A DNA stretch of 64,000 bases from Azospirillum rugosum (GCF_017876155.1 NZ_JAGINP010000013.1:124001-188000), one strand, 5' to 3'; positions 44,452 through 53,571 are shown, numbered from the stretch's first letter. The notes: generated from the letters alone by a model not told the origin. Translations and numbers: made by a program.

Positions 44452-45984
44452 TCACCGCCCCGGCGCGATGCGGCGGTAGCTCAGCGCCTCGGCGATGTGC
44501 AGGCGGCGCACGCCGTCGCTGCCTTCCAGGTCGGCCAGCGTGCGGGCCACGCGCATCACGCGGTGGTAGCCGCGGGCCGAAAGCTTCAGCCGCTCCGCCG
44601 CCTCGGTCAGCAAGGCCCGTCCCGATTGGTCGGGGCCGGCGACCCTCTCCAGCAGTTCCCCGTCGGCCTCCGCGTTGGTGCGCACCGCGCGCCCTTCCGG
44701 GTAGGGGCCGAGCGCCGCGTAGCGCTCCGCCTGGACCGCGCGGGCCACCGCCACCCGCGCGGCCACGTCGGCGCTGCCCTCCGCTGGGGGCGGCAGGCTG
44801 AGGTCGGCCGGGCTGACGGCGGGCACATCAATATGCAGGTCGATGCGGTCGAACAGCGGTCCTGAAATCTTGGATTGATAATCTGCCGCGCATTTCGGCG
44901 CCCGCGCGCAGGCCAGCGACGGGTCGTCCAGATGGCCGCAGCGGCAGGGGTTCATCGCCGCGACCAGCTGCACCCGCGCCGGGTAGGTGACGTGGTGGTT
45001 CGCTCGCGAAACGACCGACTTTCCGGTCTCCAGCGGCTGCCGCAGCGCCTCCAGCGTCGCGCGCGGGAATTCCGGGAGTTCGTCGAGGAACAGCACGCCC
45101 TTGTGCGCCAGCGAGATCTCACCCGGCTTGGCGCGCGTGCCGCCACCGACCAGAGCCGGCAGGCTCGCCGACTGGTGCGGAGCGCGGTAGGGCCGCTGCC
45201 GCAGCAGCTTGCCGTCGTCCAGCAGACCGGCGACGCTGTGGATCATGGAGACCTCCAGCGCCTCCGCCGGGTCGAGCGGCGGCAGCAGGCCGGGCAGGCG
45301 CGCGGCCAGCATCGATTTGCCGGACCCCGGCGGGCCAATCATCAGCAAATTGTGGGAACCCGCGGCGGCGACCTCCAGCGCGCGCTTGGCCGTCTCGTTC
45401 CCCTTCACGTCGCGCAGATCCAGCGGCGCCTCCGCGGCCTCCTGAAGGCGCGGCCGGGGCCGGGTCAGGACCTGGGTGCCCTTGAAATGGTTGATCAAAA
45501 CCAAGAGGTTGGCGGGCGCCAGCACGTCCAGCGCTTCGCCCGCCCAGGCGGCCTCGCCGCCGCAGGGTTCCGGGACGATCAGCCCGCGGTCGCGGGCCAG
45601 CGCGTTGATGGCGGCGGGCAGCACGCCGGCCACCGGGCTCAGCGCCCCGTCCAGCGCCAGCTCGCCCAGGGCGCAATAGCGGCTCATCTCCTCGTCGGGC
45701 AGCACGCCCATCACGGTCAGCAGGGCGAGCGCGATGGGCAGGTCGAAGTGACTTCCCTCCTTCAGCACGTCGGCGGGAGCGAGGTTGACGGTGATGCGCT
45801 TGGCCGGCAGGGCGAGTCCCAGCGCGTGCAGCGCCGCCCGCACCCGCTCCCGGCTTTCCGCCACCGCCTTGTCGGGCAGCCCGACCACGGTGAAGGCCAC
45901 GATGCCGCCGGACATCTGCACCTGAACGTCGATGTCCAGGACGTCGATCCCCTGGAACGCAACCGTGTTGATCCTTGCAACCAT
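44452..45984 (-). CDS. YifB/ComM family Mg-chelatase-like AAA ATPase
   Basis: A 510-residue AAA+ protein with an N-terminal LonC-like domain (ALGELALDGALSPVAGVLP), Walker A GPPGSGKSML, Walker B GVLFLDELPEF and the C-terminal Mg-chelatase domain with CRCGHLDD...CARAPKC (zinc-binding type cysteines). ComM homologues are helicases that assist branch migration during natural transformation; the role in non-competent bacteria is unclear. ATG 45984 (MVARINTVAFQG) is the standard start. Confidence 0.93.
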   Translation of the reverse strand: MVARINTVAFQGIDVLDIDVQVQMSGGIVAFTVVGLPDKAVAESRERVRAALHALGLALPAKRITVNLAPADVLKEGSHFDLPIALALLTVMGVLPDEEMSRYCALGELALDGALSPVAGVLPAAINALARDRGLIVPEPCGGEAAWAGEALDVLAPANLLVLINHFKGTQVLTRPRPRLQEAAEAPLDLRDVKGNETAKRALEVAAAGSHNLLMIGPPGSGKSMLAARLPGLLPPLDPAEALEVSMIHSVAGLLDDGKLLRQRPYRAPHQSASLPALVGGGTRAKPGEISLAHKGVLFLDELPEFPRATLEALRQPLETGKSVVSRANHHVTYPARVQLVAAMNPCRCGHLDDPSLACARAPKCAADYQSKISGPLFDRIDLHIDVPAVSPADLSLPPPAEGSADVAARVAVARAVQAERYAALGPYPEGRAVRTNAEADGELLERVAGPDQSGRALLTEAAERLKLSARGYHRVMRVARTLADLEGSDGVRRLHIAEALSYRRIAPGR

Positions 45985-46152
45985 CCCGACCGTCACCCCC
46001 GAAGCTCCGCACGCGAGTGTATGAGACGCATCGGGGTTTTGCCAGCGCGGCGGGTGCGGCATGGCAGGGCCCCGCAGTCGCCTTTTGGGAAGCCGGCCGA
46101 TCCGTCCTAAATTCCTGTGCGGAGACGCCAACCACAACAAGGGTCAGGGACC

Positions 46153-46899
46153 GTGCAACTCCTTCTCAGCACCTGGGCCGAGGCCGAGGCTTACCTGAAG
46201 ACGTCCAAGGGCATCATCCTGCCCATCGGCTCCACCGAGCAGCATGGGCCGAACGGTCTGATCGGCACCGACGCGCTGTGCGCCGAGGTCATCGCCCGCG
46301 GCGTCGGCGACGCCACCGGCGCCATGGTCGGGCCGACCATCCCCGTCGGCATGGCCGTGCACCACATGGAGTTTGCCGGCTCCATGACGCTGAAGCCCTC
46401 CACGCTGATCGCCCTGCTGCGCGACTACGTCCTGTCGCTGTCGGAGCACGGGTTCCAGCGCTTCTTCTTCGTCAACGGCCACGGCGGCAACATCGCCTCG
46501 GTGCGCGCCGCCTTCTACGAGATCTACGCGGAGAATCGCGCGCTCCGCGGCAAAGACGCGCCGGACCTGCGCTGCACGCTGGTCAACTGGTGGGAGAACG
46601 CCGAGGTTTCCCGCCTGTCGAAGGAACTGTTCGGCAACAAGGAGGGCTCCCACGCCACGCCCAGCGAGGTGTCGGTGACCCAGTACGCCTTCCCCGACTC
46701 CATCAAGACCACAGCAATGGAGCCGGAGACCGCCGCGGCCGGCGGCTTCTACGACGCGCGCGACTTCCGCCGCCGCCACCCGGACGGCCGCATCGGCTCC
46801 GCCCCCGGCCTCGCCCGGCCGGAACACGGACAGCGCCTCGTCGAGGCCGCCGTCGGCGCCATCAGCCGGCAGTACGAGTCTTTCCTGGGAGAGGCGTGA
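46153..46899 (+). CDS. Creatininase family amidohydrolase
   Basis: A 248-residue member of the creatininase fold. Metal-binding motifs are in place: LPIGSTEQHGPNGLIGTDAL (Glu, His, Asp) and FFVNGHGGNIASV. Family members hydrolyse cyclic amides or formamides (creatinine, FAPy, mycofactocin precursor), so the substrate is unknown here. The start GTG 46153 follows AAGGGTCAGGG. The peptide-type ABC genes downstream could supply substrate, although a repeat cluster separates them. Confidence 0.85.
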   Translation: MQLLLSTWAEAEAYLKTSKGIILPIGSTEQHGPNGLIGTDALCAEVIARGVGDATGAMVGPTIPVGMAVHHMEFAGSMTLKPSTLIALLRDYVLSLSEHGFQRFFFVNGHGGNIASVRAAFYEIYAENRALRGKDAPDLRCTLVNWWENAEVSRLSKELFGNKEGSHATPSEVSVTQYAFPDSIKTTAMEPETAAAGGFYDARDFRRRHPDGRIGSAPGLARPEHGQRLVEAAVGAISRQYESFLGEA

Positions 46900-46911
46900 G
46901 GGATGCGCTCA

Positions 46912-47058
46912 ATCCCCTCTCCCGTCCCGGGAGAGGGAAGGGGCCCGCGCCAAAGGCGTGGGAGGGGTGAGGGTCGCGCAAGGATAATCCGCTGATCCTT
47001 GTCGGTACCCTCACCCGGCGCCTTCGGCGCCACCCTCTCCCGGGGCGGGAGAGGGTAT
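46912..47058. repeat. GC-rich palindromic repeat pair
   Basis: Two cores (CCCCTCTCCCGTCCCGGGAG... from 46915 and CCCTCTCCCGGGGCGGGAGA... from 47033) flank GGGTGAGGGTCGCGCAAGGAT and its reverse (ATCCTTGTCGGTACCCTCACCC). The layout matches the array at 8929-9310, including the GGATAATCCGCTGATCCTTG centre. Confidence 0.85.
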
Positions 47059-47138
47059 GACGCCGCCTGCGGCCTTGCGCTCCGGCGGGCTCCACCGCAT
47101 CATCCCGCGCCGAGATAACGATCGGGGGAGATGCCGTC

Positions 47139-48641
47139 ATGCCGAACCGCACCGCGCGCCTTGCGCTTGCCGCCGCCCTTGCGCTCGGGGCGGTGACGTT
47201 CGGGACGGCACCCACCCCCGCGCGGGCGCAGGCGCGCGCGGACCTCGTTGTGGGCATGCGGCTGGAGCCGCCGCACCTCGACCCCACGGCCGGAGCGGCG
47301 GCGGCGATCAAGGAGGTCACCTACGCCAACCTGTTCGAGCCGCTGCTGCGCGTGGGCCCCGAGGGCAACCTGATCCCCGGCCTGGCGGAGCGCTGGACCG
47401 TCTCGGCGGACGGGCTGACCTACACCTTCCTGCTGCGGCCGAACGCGAAGTTCCACGACGGCCGGCTGGCCGATTCGGCGGCGGTGAAGTTCTCGCTCGA
47501 CCGCGCGCGCGGGGCCGACTCGGTGAACGCGCAGAAGAGCTACTTCGCGGCCATCGCCGCGGTGGACGCGCCGGACCCGCACACCGCGGTGGTGACGCTG
47601 TCGCGGCCGGACGGGCTGTTCCTGTTCCACATGGCGACCGGCGACGCCGCCATCGTCGGGCCGGACTCGGCCGCCGGCAACAAGCAGACTCCCGTCGGCA
47701 CCGGCCCCTTCAAGTTCGAGCGCTGGGTGGCCGGCGACCGCGTGGTGCTGGCCCGCAACCCCGACTATGACGGGCCGAAGCCGGCGCTGGAGCGGGTGAC
47801 CTTCCGCTTCATCAGCGACCCGGCGGCTCAGGTCGCCGCCCTGAAGGCCGGCGACATCGACAGCTTCCCGCAGTTCGACACCTACGAGGCGCTGCCCCAG
47901 TTCCGCAACGACCGGGCCTTCACGGTCATGGTCGGCACGACGGAGGGGGAGACGATCCTGTCCACCAACAACGCCCGCAAGCCCTTCGACGACGTCCGCG
48001 TGCGCCGGGCCATGGCCCACGCCATCGACCGCAAGACGCTGATCGAGGGCGTGCTGTTCGGCAACGGGTCGGCCATCGGCAGCCACTTCCCGCCGCACCG
48101 CGCCGGCTATGTGGACCTGACCGGCCTCTATCCCTACGACCCGACGAAGGCCAAGGCGCTGCTCGCCCAGGCCGGCTACCCGAACGGCTTCGACACGGTG
48201 CTGAAGCTGCCGCCGCCGATCTACGCCCGCCGCTCCGGCGAGCTGATCGCCGCCATGCTGGCCGAGGTCGGTATCCGCGCGAAGGTGGAGCCGATGGAAT
48301 GGGCGCCCTGGCTGGAGAAGGTCTTCAAGGGCAAGGACTACGACCTGACCCTGATCGCCCACACGGAGCCGCTGGACATCGACGTCTACGCCCGCCCCGA
48401 CTACTACTTCAACTACAAGAGTGAGCGCTTCAACGCCGTGCAGGCGGAGCTGGACCGCACCCAGGACATGGACAAGCGCAACTTCCTCTACGGCGAGCAG
48501 CAGCGCGTCCTGGCCGACGACGCGGTCAACGGCTTCCTCTTCATGCTGCCGGCCGCGACCGTGCAGAAGGCCGGCCTGCAAGGCATGTGGCTGAACCGGC
48601 CGGTGCAGGCCAACGACGTGACCGGCGTGCGGTGGAAGTGA
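47139..48641 (+). CDS. Periplasmic peptide/nickel-type substrate-binding protein
   Basis: A 500-residue family-5 solute-binding protein (DppA/OppA fold). A Sec signal peptide (LALAAALALGAVTFG, cleaved near PARAQA) precedes the mature protein. Family landmarks are DPTAGAAAAIKEVTYANLFE, PVGTGPFKFERWVAGDRVVL and RRAMAHAIDRKTLIEGVLFG. It begins a three-gene operon with two permeases. Substrate could be peptides, glutathione or a modified amide supplied to the neighbouring creatininase-fold enzyme. Confidence 0.92.
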   Translation: MPNRTARLALAAALALGAVTFGTAPTPARAQARADLVVGMRLEPPHLDPTAGAAAAIKEVTYANLFEPLLRVGPEGNLIPGLAERWTVSADGLTYTFLLRPNAKFHDGRLADSAAVKFSLDRARGADSVNAQKSYFAAIAAVDAPDPHTAVVTLSRPDGLFLFHMATGDAAIVGPDSAAGNKQTPVGTGPFKFERWVAGDRVVLARNPDYDGPKPALERVTFRFISDPAAQVAALKAGDIDSFPQFDTYEALPQFRNDRAFTVMVGTTEGETILSTNNARKPFDDVRVRRAMAHAIDRKTLIEGVLFGNGSAIGSHFPPHRAGYVDLTGLYPYDPTKAKALLAQAGYPNGFDTVLKLPPPIYARRSGELIAAMLAEVGIRAKVEPMEWAPWLEKVFKGKDYDLTLIAHTEPLDIDVYARPDYYFNYKSERFNAVQAELDRTQDMDKRNFLYGEQQRVLADDAVNGFLFMLPAATVQKAGLQGMWLNRPVQANDVTGVRWK

Positions 48642-48684
48642 CGACCGCTCCCCGCTTCGACCGCCGCCACAGGACTCGACCCGC

Positions 48685-49632
48685 GTGCTTGCCTTCCTCG
48701 CGCGCCGCCTGCTGACGCTGGCGCTAACCGCGTGGCTCGCCACGCTGGTGGTGTTCGCCGTGCTGGAGGTGGTGCCGGGCGACCCGGCGCTGCTGATGCT
48801 CGGCACCAGCGCCCAGCCGGAGGCTGTGGCGGCGCTGCGCCACCAGATGGGGCTCGACCGGCCGGTGCCCGTGCGCTACGCCGCCTGGGTCGGCGGGATG
48901 CTGACGGGCGACCTCGGCACCAGCCTGACCTACGCGCGCCCGGTCGCCGGGCTGGTGACGGAGCGGCTGGAGATCACCCTGCCGCTGGCGCTGATGGCGA
49001 TGCTGCTGTCGGCCGGGCTGGCGATCCCGCTCGGCCTGCTGGCGGCGGCGCGGCAGGGGCGGGCGGGCGACTGGGCGGTCATGGCCTTCGGGCAGGTCGG
49101 CATCGCGGTGCCCAGCTTTTGGTTCGCCATCCTGCTGATCCTGGGCTTCTCCGTGCAGCTCGGCTGGTTTTCGGCCGGCGGCTTTCCCGGCTGGGGGATG
49201 GGCGCGGCGCCGGCGCTGAAGGCGCTGCTGCTGCCCGCCATCGCGCTGGCCCTGCCGGAGGCGGCGATCCTCGCCCGCATCACCCGCACCGCGGCGCTCG
49301 ACACGCTGCGCGAGGACTATGTGCGCACGGCCCGCGCCAAGGGCCTGCGGCGGCGGACCGTGCTGCTGCGCCATGTGCTGCCGAACGCGCTGATCCCGGT
49401 GACGACCATCCTCGGCCTGCAATTCGCCTTCCTGGTCGCCGGGGCCGTGGTGGTGGAGAATGTCTTCACCCTGCCGGGGCTCGGCCGGCTGCTCTACCAG
49501 GCGATCGGGCAGCATGACCTGATCGTGGTGCAGGGGGTGGTCGTGCTGCTGGCGGTGATGGTCGTGCTGGTCAACGCGCTGGTCGACATCGCCTGCGCCG
49601 CCGTCGACCCGCGCCCCCGGGTGGCGGCGTGA
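48685..49632 (+). CDS. ABC transporter permease, DppB-like
   Basis: A 315-residue inner-membrane permease of the peptide/nickel class with about six membrane segments. The N-terminus LAFLARRLLTLALTAWLATL, a GLDRPVPVRYAAW loop and the EAA motif (LREDYVRTARAKGLRRRTVL) are typical. It starts at GTG 48685 and overlaps the next gene by four bases (GTGA at 49629). Conservation is better than in the degenerate module at 37.8-39.5 kb. Confidence 0.92.
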   Translation: MLAFLARRLLTLALTAWLATLVVFAVLEVVPGDPALLMLGTSAQPEAVAALRHQMGLDRPVPVRYAAWVGGMLTGDLGTSLTYARPVAGLVTERLEITLPLALMAMLLSAGLAIPLGLLAAARQGRAGDWAVMAFGQVGIAVPSFWFAILLILGFSVQLGWFSAGGFPGWGMGAAPALKALLLPAIALALPEAAILARITRTAALDTLREDYVRTARAKGLRRRTVLLRHVLPNALIPVTTILGLQFAFLVAGAVVVENVFTLPGLGRLLYQAIGQHDLIVVQGVVVLLAVMVVLVNALVDIACAAVDPRPRVAA

Positions 49633-50459
49633 GAACGCGCCGTCTTCCCGCCAGTCTGGTCCTGGGCGCCGTCCTGACCGCGCTGGTGGTCGGGGCCGCG
49701 CTGCTGTCGCTCGCCTGGACGCCCTTTCCGGCGGAGCAGATCCGCGTCGTCGCGCGCCTCCGCCCGCCGGGGCCGGAGCATTGGCTGGGCACCGACCATT
49801 TCGGGCGCGACGTGCTGTCGATGATCCTGGTCGGCGCGCGCAACTCCCTGGCCGTCGGGGCGGCGGCGGTGGCGCTGGGCGCGGCGCTGGGCGTGCCGCT
49901 GGGCCTCGCCGCCGCGGTCTGGGGCCGCTGGGGGGACGAGGCGGTGGCGCGACTCGCCGACCTGACCTTCGCCTTTCCGGCGGTGCTGACGGCGATCCTG
50001 CTGACCGCCGTGCTGGGGGCCGGGGCGGTGAACGTCGTGCTGGCGCTCGGCCTGTTCAACGCCGCCGTCTTCGTGCGGGTCACGCGCGGCGCGGCCCTGG
50101 CGGTGTGGCGGCGGGAGTTCGTGCGCGCGGCGCTGGCGCTCGGCCGCGGGCCGCTGTCGGTCACGCTGGTGCATGTGCTGCCGAACGTGGCCGGGGTGGT
50201 GATCGTGCAGGCGACGGTGCTGTTCGCCGTGGCGATCCTGAACGAGGCGGCGCTCAGCTACCTCGGCCTCGGCATCCAGCCGCCGTCGCCCTCCTGGGGC
50301 AAGATGCTGGGCGACGCCCAGACCTTCCTGTTCACCGCCCCCTTGCAGGCGATATTCCCCGGCGGCGCGATTGCGCTGACGGTGCTGGGGCTGAACCTGC
50401 TGGGCGACGGCCTGCGCGACCTGCTGGACCCGCGGCACCGGTCGTCGGGGGTGCTGTGA
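49629..50459 (+). CDS. ABC transporter permease, DppC-like
   Basis: A 276-residue permease. GTDHFGRDVLSMILVGARNSL and the EAA motif (REFVRAALALGRGPLSVTLV) are canonical for DppC. The start GTG is embedded in the stop of the preceding gene. No ATPase gene follows; the operon ends at palindromic repeats. The transporter must borrow an ATPase encoded elsewhere. Confidence 0.92.
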   Translation: MRTRRLPASLVLGAVLTALVVGAALLSLAWTPFPAEQIRVVARLRPPGPEHWLGTDHFGRDVLSMILVGARNSLAVGAAAVALGAALGVPLGLAAAVWGRWGDEAVARLADLTFAFPAVLTAILLTAVLGAGAVNVVLALGLFNAAVFVRVTRGAALAVWRREFVRAALALGRGPLSVTLVHVLPNVAGVVIVQATVLFAVAILNEAALSYLGLGIQPPSPSWGKMLGDAQTFLFTAPLQAIFPGGAIALTVLGLNLLGDGLRDLLDPRHRSSGVL

Positions 50460-50464
50460 CGCGT

Positions 50465-50571
50465 TTGCCCCCTCCCTAACCCTCCCCCGCTGCGCGGGAG
50501 AGGGGACTGCCGCCGCTTCGCCCAAGCCCCCTCCACCGCGTCAGCGGGGGAGGGATGGGGAGGGGGCAATA
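50465..50571. repeat. GC-rich palindromic repeats between convergent genes
   Basis: CCCCCTCCCTAACCCTCCC, CGCTGCGCGGGAGAGGGGA and a facing CCCCCTCCACCGCGTCAGCG/GGGGGAGGG...GGGGAGGGGGC form a paired array. It separates the DppC-like gene from the convergent 548-residue gene. The remaining bases to 50622 hold no clear feature apart from AACTGTCAACCGACC-like direct repeats (50600-50630). Confidence 0.75.
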
Positions 50572-50622
50572 CTTGACACACCCGCAAGTCCGCTTGCGTC
50601 AACTGTCAACCGACCCGGACCG

Positions 50623-52269
50623 TCAACCGACTGGCTTCTGGGCCTTCTCCGACAGCTCGATCAGGTCGACCAGTTCGTTGCTCTTCCAATAGCGGGACTT
50701 GCCGACCTCGGTCTTTGCGGTGGCGATCAGGTCGTCGATGATTTCACGCTCCGCCGGGCCCATGTCCCGGGCGCGTTCCAGCCGGTGGCTGAGCAGGCGG
50801 GTCATGTTGTGGCTGGTGGTCGGGATCCAGCGGCTGACGCGCTGGTCGAACACCGTGCTAATGCCGTTGATGCGCAGCAGATGCTCCATGCGCTCGTCCA
50901 GCGAGTCCGTCTCCTCGAACTTCATCGCCTTCTCGACGTTGGCGCGCATCTCCTCCAGCAGGGTCTCGCGCCACTTCGACAGCTCGTAGGTCTCGTAGCC
51001 GAAGTCGCGGGTGCGCTCCTGCCAGTCCCAGATCAGCCGGTCCAGCCAGATCACGTCCTCGTGGTCGATCACCGCGTGGCGGCGCGCCACCGCGGCCTGG
51101 GCGGACCGCTCCATGGCGATGGCGGCGACGCGCGTGACGACGATCTTGCTGGCGGTCCCCCAGGCGTTGCGGAAGGTCGGCTCGCTGCGCCGGTCCTCCA
51201 TCAGGCCGGACGCGGTCACCGCCTCGATCACCTGGGCCAGCCGCTGCATCAGGGCGTTGATGCGGGCCTTTTCCTTCAGGCTCGGCCGGATCGCGGAGCC
51301 CGGGACCCGCTCGTTCAGCTTCAGCACCGTGGTCAGGGCGGCGGTCAGGAAGCGGATGGTCGCCACGAAATGGGCGGTCAGAGCATCGCTGACCGCGTTG
51401 CCGCGGCCGGGATCGACGCCGCTCTGCCGGATGTAGAGGCCCACCGCGGCGTAGTTGCGCTTCACGTTGGCCACCGACAGCGGCAGCAGCTGGGCGAGGG
51501 ACGCGTTGTCGCGGAAGCGGTCGGACAGGTCGTCCACCGCGTTCAGGAGCCGGTCGGCCGCGCGCTCCTGCTCCCAGGCGTTGGGGCTCGGCGCCGGGAA
51601 GGTCTTCAGCTTCTCGTCGATCAGCGCGATCGGGGCGCCCGGCCCGTCGGCGTGGGCCAGGATGTCGCGCATGGTCTGGACGGTGCCGGCCTCGAAATGC
51701 GGTGCCTTGTCCAGGTAGGCCGACAGCAGGCGGGTGCGGCGCGCCCGGTTGCGCGACAGCGCGGCCAGCGCGTCGTCGGTCGTCTTGCGGCTGGACAGCA
51801 CCATGTCCAGGTGCCTCACGGCGGCCACGCGCATGCGCTCCATCAGGGCCAGCGCCTCCGGCGAGCGCAGCGCGCGGTCCAGCACCTCGGTGCGCGCCAT
51901 CTCGTCCAGCTTTTCCTGCGCCTCGACCGCCAGGACGGGGAAGCCGTCGCGGCTCAGCAGTTCCCACAGGGCGCCGACGTCCAGGCGCTGCACCATGCCG
52001 GGCACGGCCATGCCGGCGTGGTAGAGCACGTCGTCGTCGATCATGAAGGATTCGAACAGCGTGGTGAACAGGCGCCGGGCGCGGTTCGTGCGCTGCCGGT
52101 TCAGATGCTCGATCACATAGAGCCGGACGAGCTGGATCCGTTCCGGCGACTCGCCGTCCATCCCCTCGATTTCGCTCAACAGGTTGTAGACGAGGCTGGC
52201 GGGCAGTCGCGCGACCAGCTCGTTGATCTTCCTACGGAGGGTGGTGTCGTCGTCGGACGCGTCGAACAT
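50623..52269 (-). CDS. Hypothetical protein, large helical, family not recognised
   Basis: A 548-residue soluble protein with no signal peptide or clear membrane segment. It appears almost entirely helical, with charged amphipathic stretches such as RTNRARRLFTTLFESFMIDD and NRARRTRLLSAYLDKA. I find no catalytic motif or nucleotide-binding motif. The compositional style matches neighbouring genes, so recent transfer is unlikely. It is transcribed alone, downstream of gpt on the same strand but beyond a terminator. It may be a lineage-restricted scaffold or regulatory protein; function is unknown. Confidence 0.75.
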   Translation of the reverse strand: MFDASDDDTTLRRKINELVARLPASLVYNLLSEIEGMDGESPERIQLVRLYVIEHLNRQRTNRARRLFTTLFESFMIDDDVLYHAGMAVPGMVQRLDVGALWELLSRDGFPVLAVEAQEKLDEMARTEVLDRALRSPEALALMERMRVAAVRHLDMVLSSRKTTDDALAALSRNRARRTRLLSAYLDKAPHFEAGTVQTMRDILAHADGPGAPIALIDEKLKTFPAPSPNAWEQERAADRLLNAVDDLSDRFRDNASLAQLLPLSVANVKRNYAAVGLYIRQSGVDPGRGNAVSDALTAHFVATIRFLTAALTTVLKLNERVPGSAIRPSLKEKARINALMQRLAQVIEAVTASGLMEDRRSEPTFRNAWGTASKIVVTRVAAIAMERSAQAAVARRHAVIDHEDVIWLDRLIWDWQERTRDFGYETYELSKWRETLLEEMRANVEKAMKFEETDSLDERMEHLLRINGISTVFDQRVSRWIPTTSHNMTRLLSHRLERARDMGPAEREIIDDLIATAKTEVGKSRYWKSNELVDLIELSEKAQKPVG

Positions 52270-52293
52270 GCGAGTGGCGATCGCGCAATTAGA

Positions 52294-52395
52294 GTTGCAC
52301 CGCCTTTATCGCGTATTGAAAGTTAACATTGCGGTAAAGAAACGAAGCCGCGCACGATCAATCGAGCGCGGCTTCGCCGATGTAAGCGGTGCAAC
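52294..52395. repeat. Distant inverted repeat flanking the gpt terminator
   Basis: GTTGCACCGC (52294-52303) and GCGGTGCAAC (52386-52395) are perfect reverse complements 82 bases apart, enclosing the gpt terminator hairpin. It lies at the 5' side of the 548-residue gene. It could be a structured leader or paired binding sites. Confidence 0.4.
52333..52376 (-). terminator. Terminator after gpt
   Basis: CGAAGCCGCGC (52343-52353) pairs perfectly with GCGCGGCTTCG (52366-52376) and on the minus strand is followed by TTTCTTTACC. It lies 74 bases after the gpt stop. Confidence 0.75.
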
Positions 52396-52449
52396 CAAAG
52401 CGTTCTATGGCGCCCTGAGATCTATGATGCCCGCGATCTATGACTTTCG

Positions 52450-52950
52450 TCAGGATCCGCGGTGCTGCTTCGCGATCGGCTGCGAGAATTGCAGTTCGAT
52501 GTCCCAGGGGAAGTGGATCCAGGTGTCCTGGCTGACTTCGGTGATGAAGGTGTCGACCAGCGGCCGGCCGGCCGGCTTGGCGTAGACGGTGGCGAAATGC
52601 GCCTTGGGCAGCATCTTGCGCACGATCACCGCGGTCTTGCCGGTGTCCACCAGGTCATCGATGATCAGCCAGCCCTCGCCGTCGCCGGCGCCCGATGCCT
52701 CGACGCCCTTCAGGACCATCGCCTCGCGCTGGTTCTGGTGGTCGTAGCTCGACACGCAGACGGTGTCGATCAGGCGCAGCTCAAGCTCGCGCGCGATGAT
52801 CGCGGCGGGGACGAGGCCGCCGCGCGTCACCGCGACGATGCCCTTCCACGGGCCCTTGTCGATCAGGCGCCAGGCCAGTGCCTTGGCGTTGCGGTGAAGC
52901 TCCTCCCACGACACGGGGAAGTGCTTGTTGAAGGGAACGGCTTCGGGCAC
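52450..52950 (-). CDS. gpt: Xanthine/guanine phosphoribosyltransferase
   Basis: Purine salvage enzyme that converts guanine, xanthine or hypoxanthine to nucleotides with PRPP. The 166-residue protein has the PRPP-binding motif [14 protein letters not shown], the [11 protein letters not shown] flexible-loop region and the C-terminal HFPWD block of the Gpt family. GTG 52950 gives the normal length and has GGAGA eight bases upstream. It is transcribed alone and ends at a terminator. Confidence 0.92.
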   Translation of the reverse strand: MPEAVPFNKHFPVSWEELHRNAKALAWRLIDKGPWKGIVAVTRGGLVPAAIIARELELRLIDTVCVSSYDHQNQREAMVLKGVEASGAGDGEGWLIIDDLVDTGKTAVIVRKMLPKAHFATVYAKPAGRPLVDTFITEVSQDTWIHFPWDIELQFSQPIAKQHRGS

Positions 52951-53158
52951 GGCTCTGGTCTCCGAAAGAAACTTGCCGCCGCTTATAACGCAAGGCCGAT
53001 GGGGGACGCAATCCGGGGCTCCCGACCTGCCCGAATGGCCGGTTTGCGGTTCCGGCGCATGGGGTGAAAAAAGCGCTTGCGGCCCAAAACTCTTTTGAGT
53101 AAGTTGCGCGCCTCGACGCCGGATGGTCACCGACGACGTCGCGAAAAAGAAGCCGGAT

Positions 53159-53235
53159 GCGCCCGTAGCTCAGCTGGATAGAGCACCAGACTACGAATCT
53201 GGGGGTCAGGAGTTCGAATCTCTTCGGGCGCGCCA
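53159..53235 (+). tRNA. tRNA-Arg(ACG)
   Basis: A 77-base cloverleaf. The acceptor stem GCGCCCG pairs with CGGGCGC, and CCA is encoded (53233-53235). The D arm is TAGCTCAGCTGGATAGAGCA, the anticodon arm CCAGA-CTACGAA-TCTGG reads ACG (inosine 34 expected), and GTTCGAATC gives the T arm. It is followed by an intrinsic terminator. No integrase or duplicated 3' end suggests use as an attachment site. Confidence 0.97.
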
Positions 53236-53255
53236 TTCTTCTTCCGGGATACATC

Positions 53256-53283
53256 AAGCCGCCGCAAGGCGGCTTTTGTTTTG
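53256..53283 (+). terminator. Terminator of tRNA-Arg
   Basis: AAGCCGCC pairs with GGCGGCTT around a GCAA tetraloop, followed by TTGTTTT. It starts 20 bases after the tRNA. Confidence 0.9.
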
Positions 53284-53296
53284 CCCGGACGCAGCC

Positions 53297-53491
53297 TCAA
53301 TGGCCTTTTTTCTTTGGCGTGCGAGTCGTCTTCGACCGCGTCTTGGCCTTGGTTGGCTTGGTCATCGCGTTCAGCATGGCGGCCTGATTGCGCTTGGCCG
53401 CCGCGGTGAACAGGCCGCTCCAGAAACCGACAGCCTGATTTGCCGCCCGGTTGGTCATGGACAGCCAGACGCTGCGCGGGCTTCCCTTCAT
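53297..53491 (-). CDS. Small basic protein, hypothetical
   Basis: A 64-residue protein MKGSPRSVWLSMTNRAANQA and onward. The C-terminal third is Lys/Arg/Thr-rich (TKAKTRSKTTRTPKKKGH), like histone-H1-type tails that bind DNA. The N-terminal half (NQAVGFWSGLFTAAAKRNQAAM) could be an amphipathic helix resembling phasin-like or PhaM-like granule proteins. ATG 53491 has a strong GGAGGGG site. The family is not recognised. Confidence 0.65.
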   Translation of the reverse strand: MKGSPRSVWLSMTNRAANQAVGFWSGLFTAAAKRNQAAMLNAMTKPTKAKTRSKTTRTPKKKGH

Positions 53492-53571
53492 CTCTTCCCC
53501 TCCACGGATGTCACGGATCTGTCCGGGACAACAGCGCGGGTGCGGGATCGGTCCCAAATCAGTCTCGGTCC

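Noticed and set aside
53159..53235. tRNA-Arg as the attachment site of an integrated element
   Set aside because: No integrase, no duplicated tRNA 3' end downstream, and base composition on both sides is normal.
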